DNA of 7,168 nucleotides, from positions 1 through 7,168 of the forward strand of contig DGQS01000140.1 in the NCBI GenBank assembly GCA_002389785.1, in the 5' to 3' direction. Origin of the DNA: Bacteroidetes bacterium UBA4408 (GTDB taxonomy: Bacteria; Bacteroidota; Bacteroidia; UBA4408). This document shows, one piece after another, positions 6,603 through 7,168 of the stretch; within the stretch, counting starts at the first letter, position 1; the number at the start of each line of letters is the position of its first letter. The position numbers were made by a program, and so were the translations under genes. The notes below the pieces were generated by a model. That model was not told where the DNA came from. It worked only from the letters and a program-made list of their open reading frames with translations, and did not search any database.

Positions 6603-7133
6603 ATGAATAGTAAACAACTGACTCCTAAATTTATTTTTATCAGCAGTGCTATTGGAATTGCTGCAATATCCCGGCTACTTCCTCATTTGCCTAATTTTAC
6701 TCCAGTTGCTGCGATTGCTTTATTCGGAGGAGCTTATTTAAACGATAAAAAAGCGGCATTTTTAATTCCTTTCATCGCGCTTATTTTATCCGATTTATTT
6801 TTAGGATTTAGTGCTTCAACCCCTGCAGTTTATATGTGCTTTGCGTTTACTGTTTTTTTAGGACAAATTATTCGCAAAAAGATATCGGTAGTTTCAGTCG
6901 GAGCAGCTTCTATGCTAAGCTCAGTAATATTTTTTCTGGTAACCAACCTTCCATTTTGGTATTTAAGTGAAGGTTTATATCCGGCTACATTAGCAGGAAC
7001 AGCCGCCAGCTATACCGCAGCAATCCCATTTTTTGGATATTCGTTGTTGGGTGATTTAGTTTATTCTACTGTTTTATTTTCGGCTTTCGCTGTTGCTCAA
7101 AAAAATATCCCTCAATTAAGTAAATCAATTTAA
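6603..7133 (+). CDS. DUF6580-type six-helix membrane protein, putative transport protein
   Basis: The 176-residue protein is almost entirely hydrophobic, with helices at about 9-26, 31-46, 51-69, 74-90, 97-118 and 138-163. The segment R24-LLPHLPNFTPVAAIALFGGAY is the hallmark of the DUF6580 family, which I recall as a putative transport family resembling substrate-binding (S) components of ECF vitamin transporters. Other conserved-looking sites are SD (63-64), TNLPFW (114-119) and GD (150-151). Size and helix number fit an S component. No ECF ATPase or T subunit is in the window, so a shared energising module or a different mechanism would be needed. The substrate is unknown, and no cobalamin riboswitch is seen upstream. 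The gene is preceded by a TAnnTTTG element and a ~70-base leader. It appears complete; the remaining 35 bases to the window end hold nothing recognisable. Confidence 0.75.
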   Translation: MNSKQLTPKFIFISSAIGIAAISRLLPHLPNFTPVAAIALFGGAYLNDKKAAFLIPFIALILSDLFLGFSASTPAVYMCFAFTVFLGQIIRKKISVVSVGAASMLSSVIFFLVTNLPFWYLSEGLYPATLAGTAASYTAAIPFFGYSLLGDLVYSTVLFSAFAVAQKNIPQLSKSI

Positions 7134-7168
7134 TTGTTTAGAAGTATTGTAACGTCCTAGAATAAGTT

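Overview
This AT-rich window (roughly one third G+C by eye) looks like chromosomal DNA from a Bacteroidota bacterium. The evidence is a secreted protein ending in a type IX secretion (T9SS) sorting domain, a BatA-type double-transmembrane vWA protein, an HU(CCDC81-like)-SPOR fusion typical of the phylum, TAnnTTTG promoter elements, and starts without clear Shine-Dalgarno sequences. The genus cannot be told from the sequence.

Layout. Positions 1-909 hold a T9SS cargo protein whose start lies just left of the window. A 435-base non-coding stretch follows (910-1344). It carries a degenerate short tandem repeat of a kind scattered through many environmental genomes, a small dyad, and a good Bacteroidota promoter close to the next start. 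Positions 1345-4670 form a two-gene unit with an ATGA overlap: a membrane-anchored BatA/vWA protein and a dihydroorotase homologue that has lost its metal-binding histidines. Positions 4723-5847 encode an inner-membrane protein with cytoplasmic HU-like domains and a periplasmic SPOR domain. It converges on 5939-6343 (minus strand), a small exported rhodanese-fold protein with alanine in place of the catalytic cysteine. The divergent intergenic region 6344-6602 contains a perfect 19-bp palindrome and a TAnnTTTG promoter. It leads into 6603-7133, a six-helix membrane protein of the DUF6580 putative transporter type.

Most of the products are predicted to act at the cell envelope: secretion cargo, vWA membrane protein, septum-binding SPOR protein, exported rhodanese fold and membrane transporter. 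Two of the six proteins belong to enzyme families but lack the catalytic residues, which suggests binding or structural roles. I see no mobile element, CRISPR array, tRNA, rRNA or defence locus. The gene content is ordinary for the phylum. The points most worth following are the degenerate dihydroorotase coupled to a vWA membrane protein, the cysteine-less rhodanese, and the palindrome.
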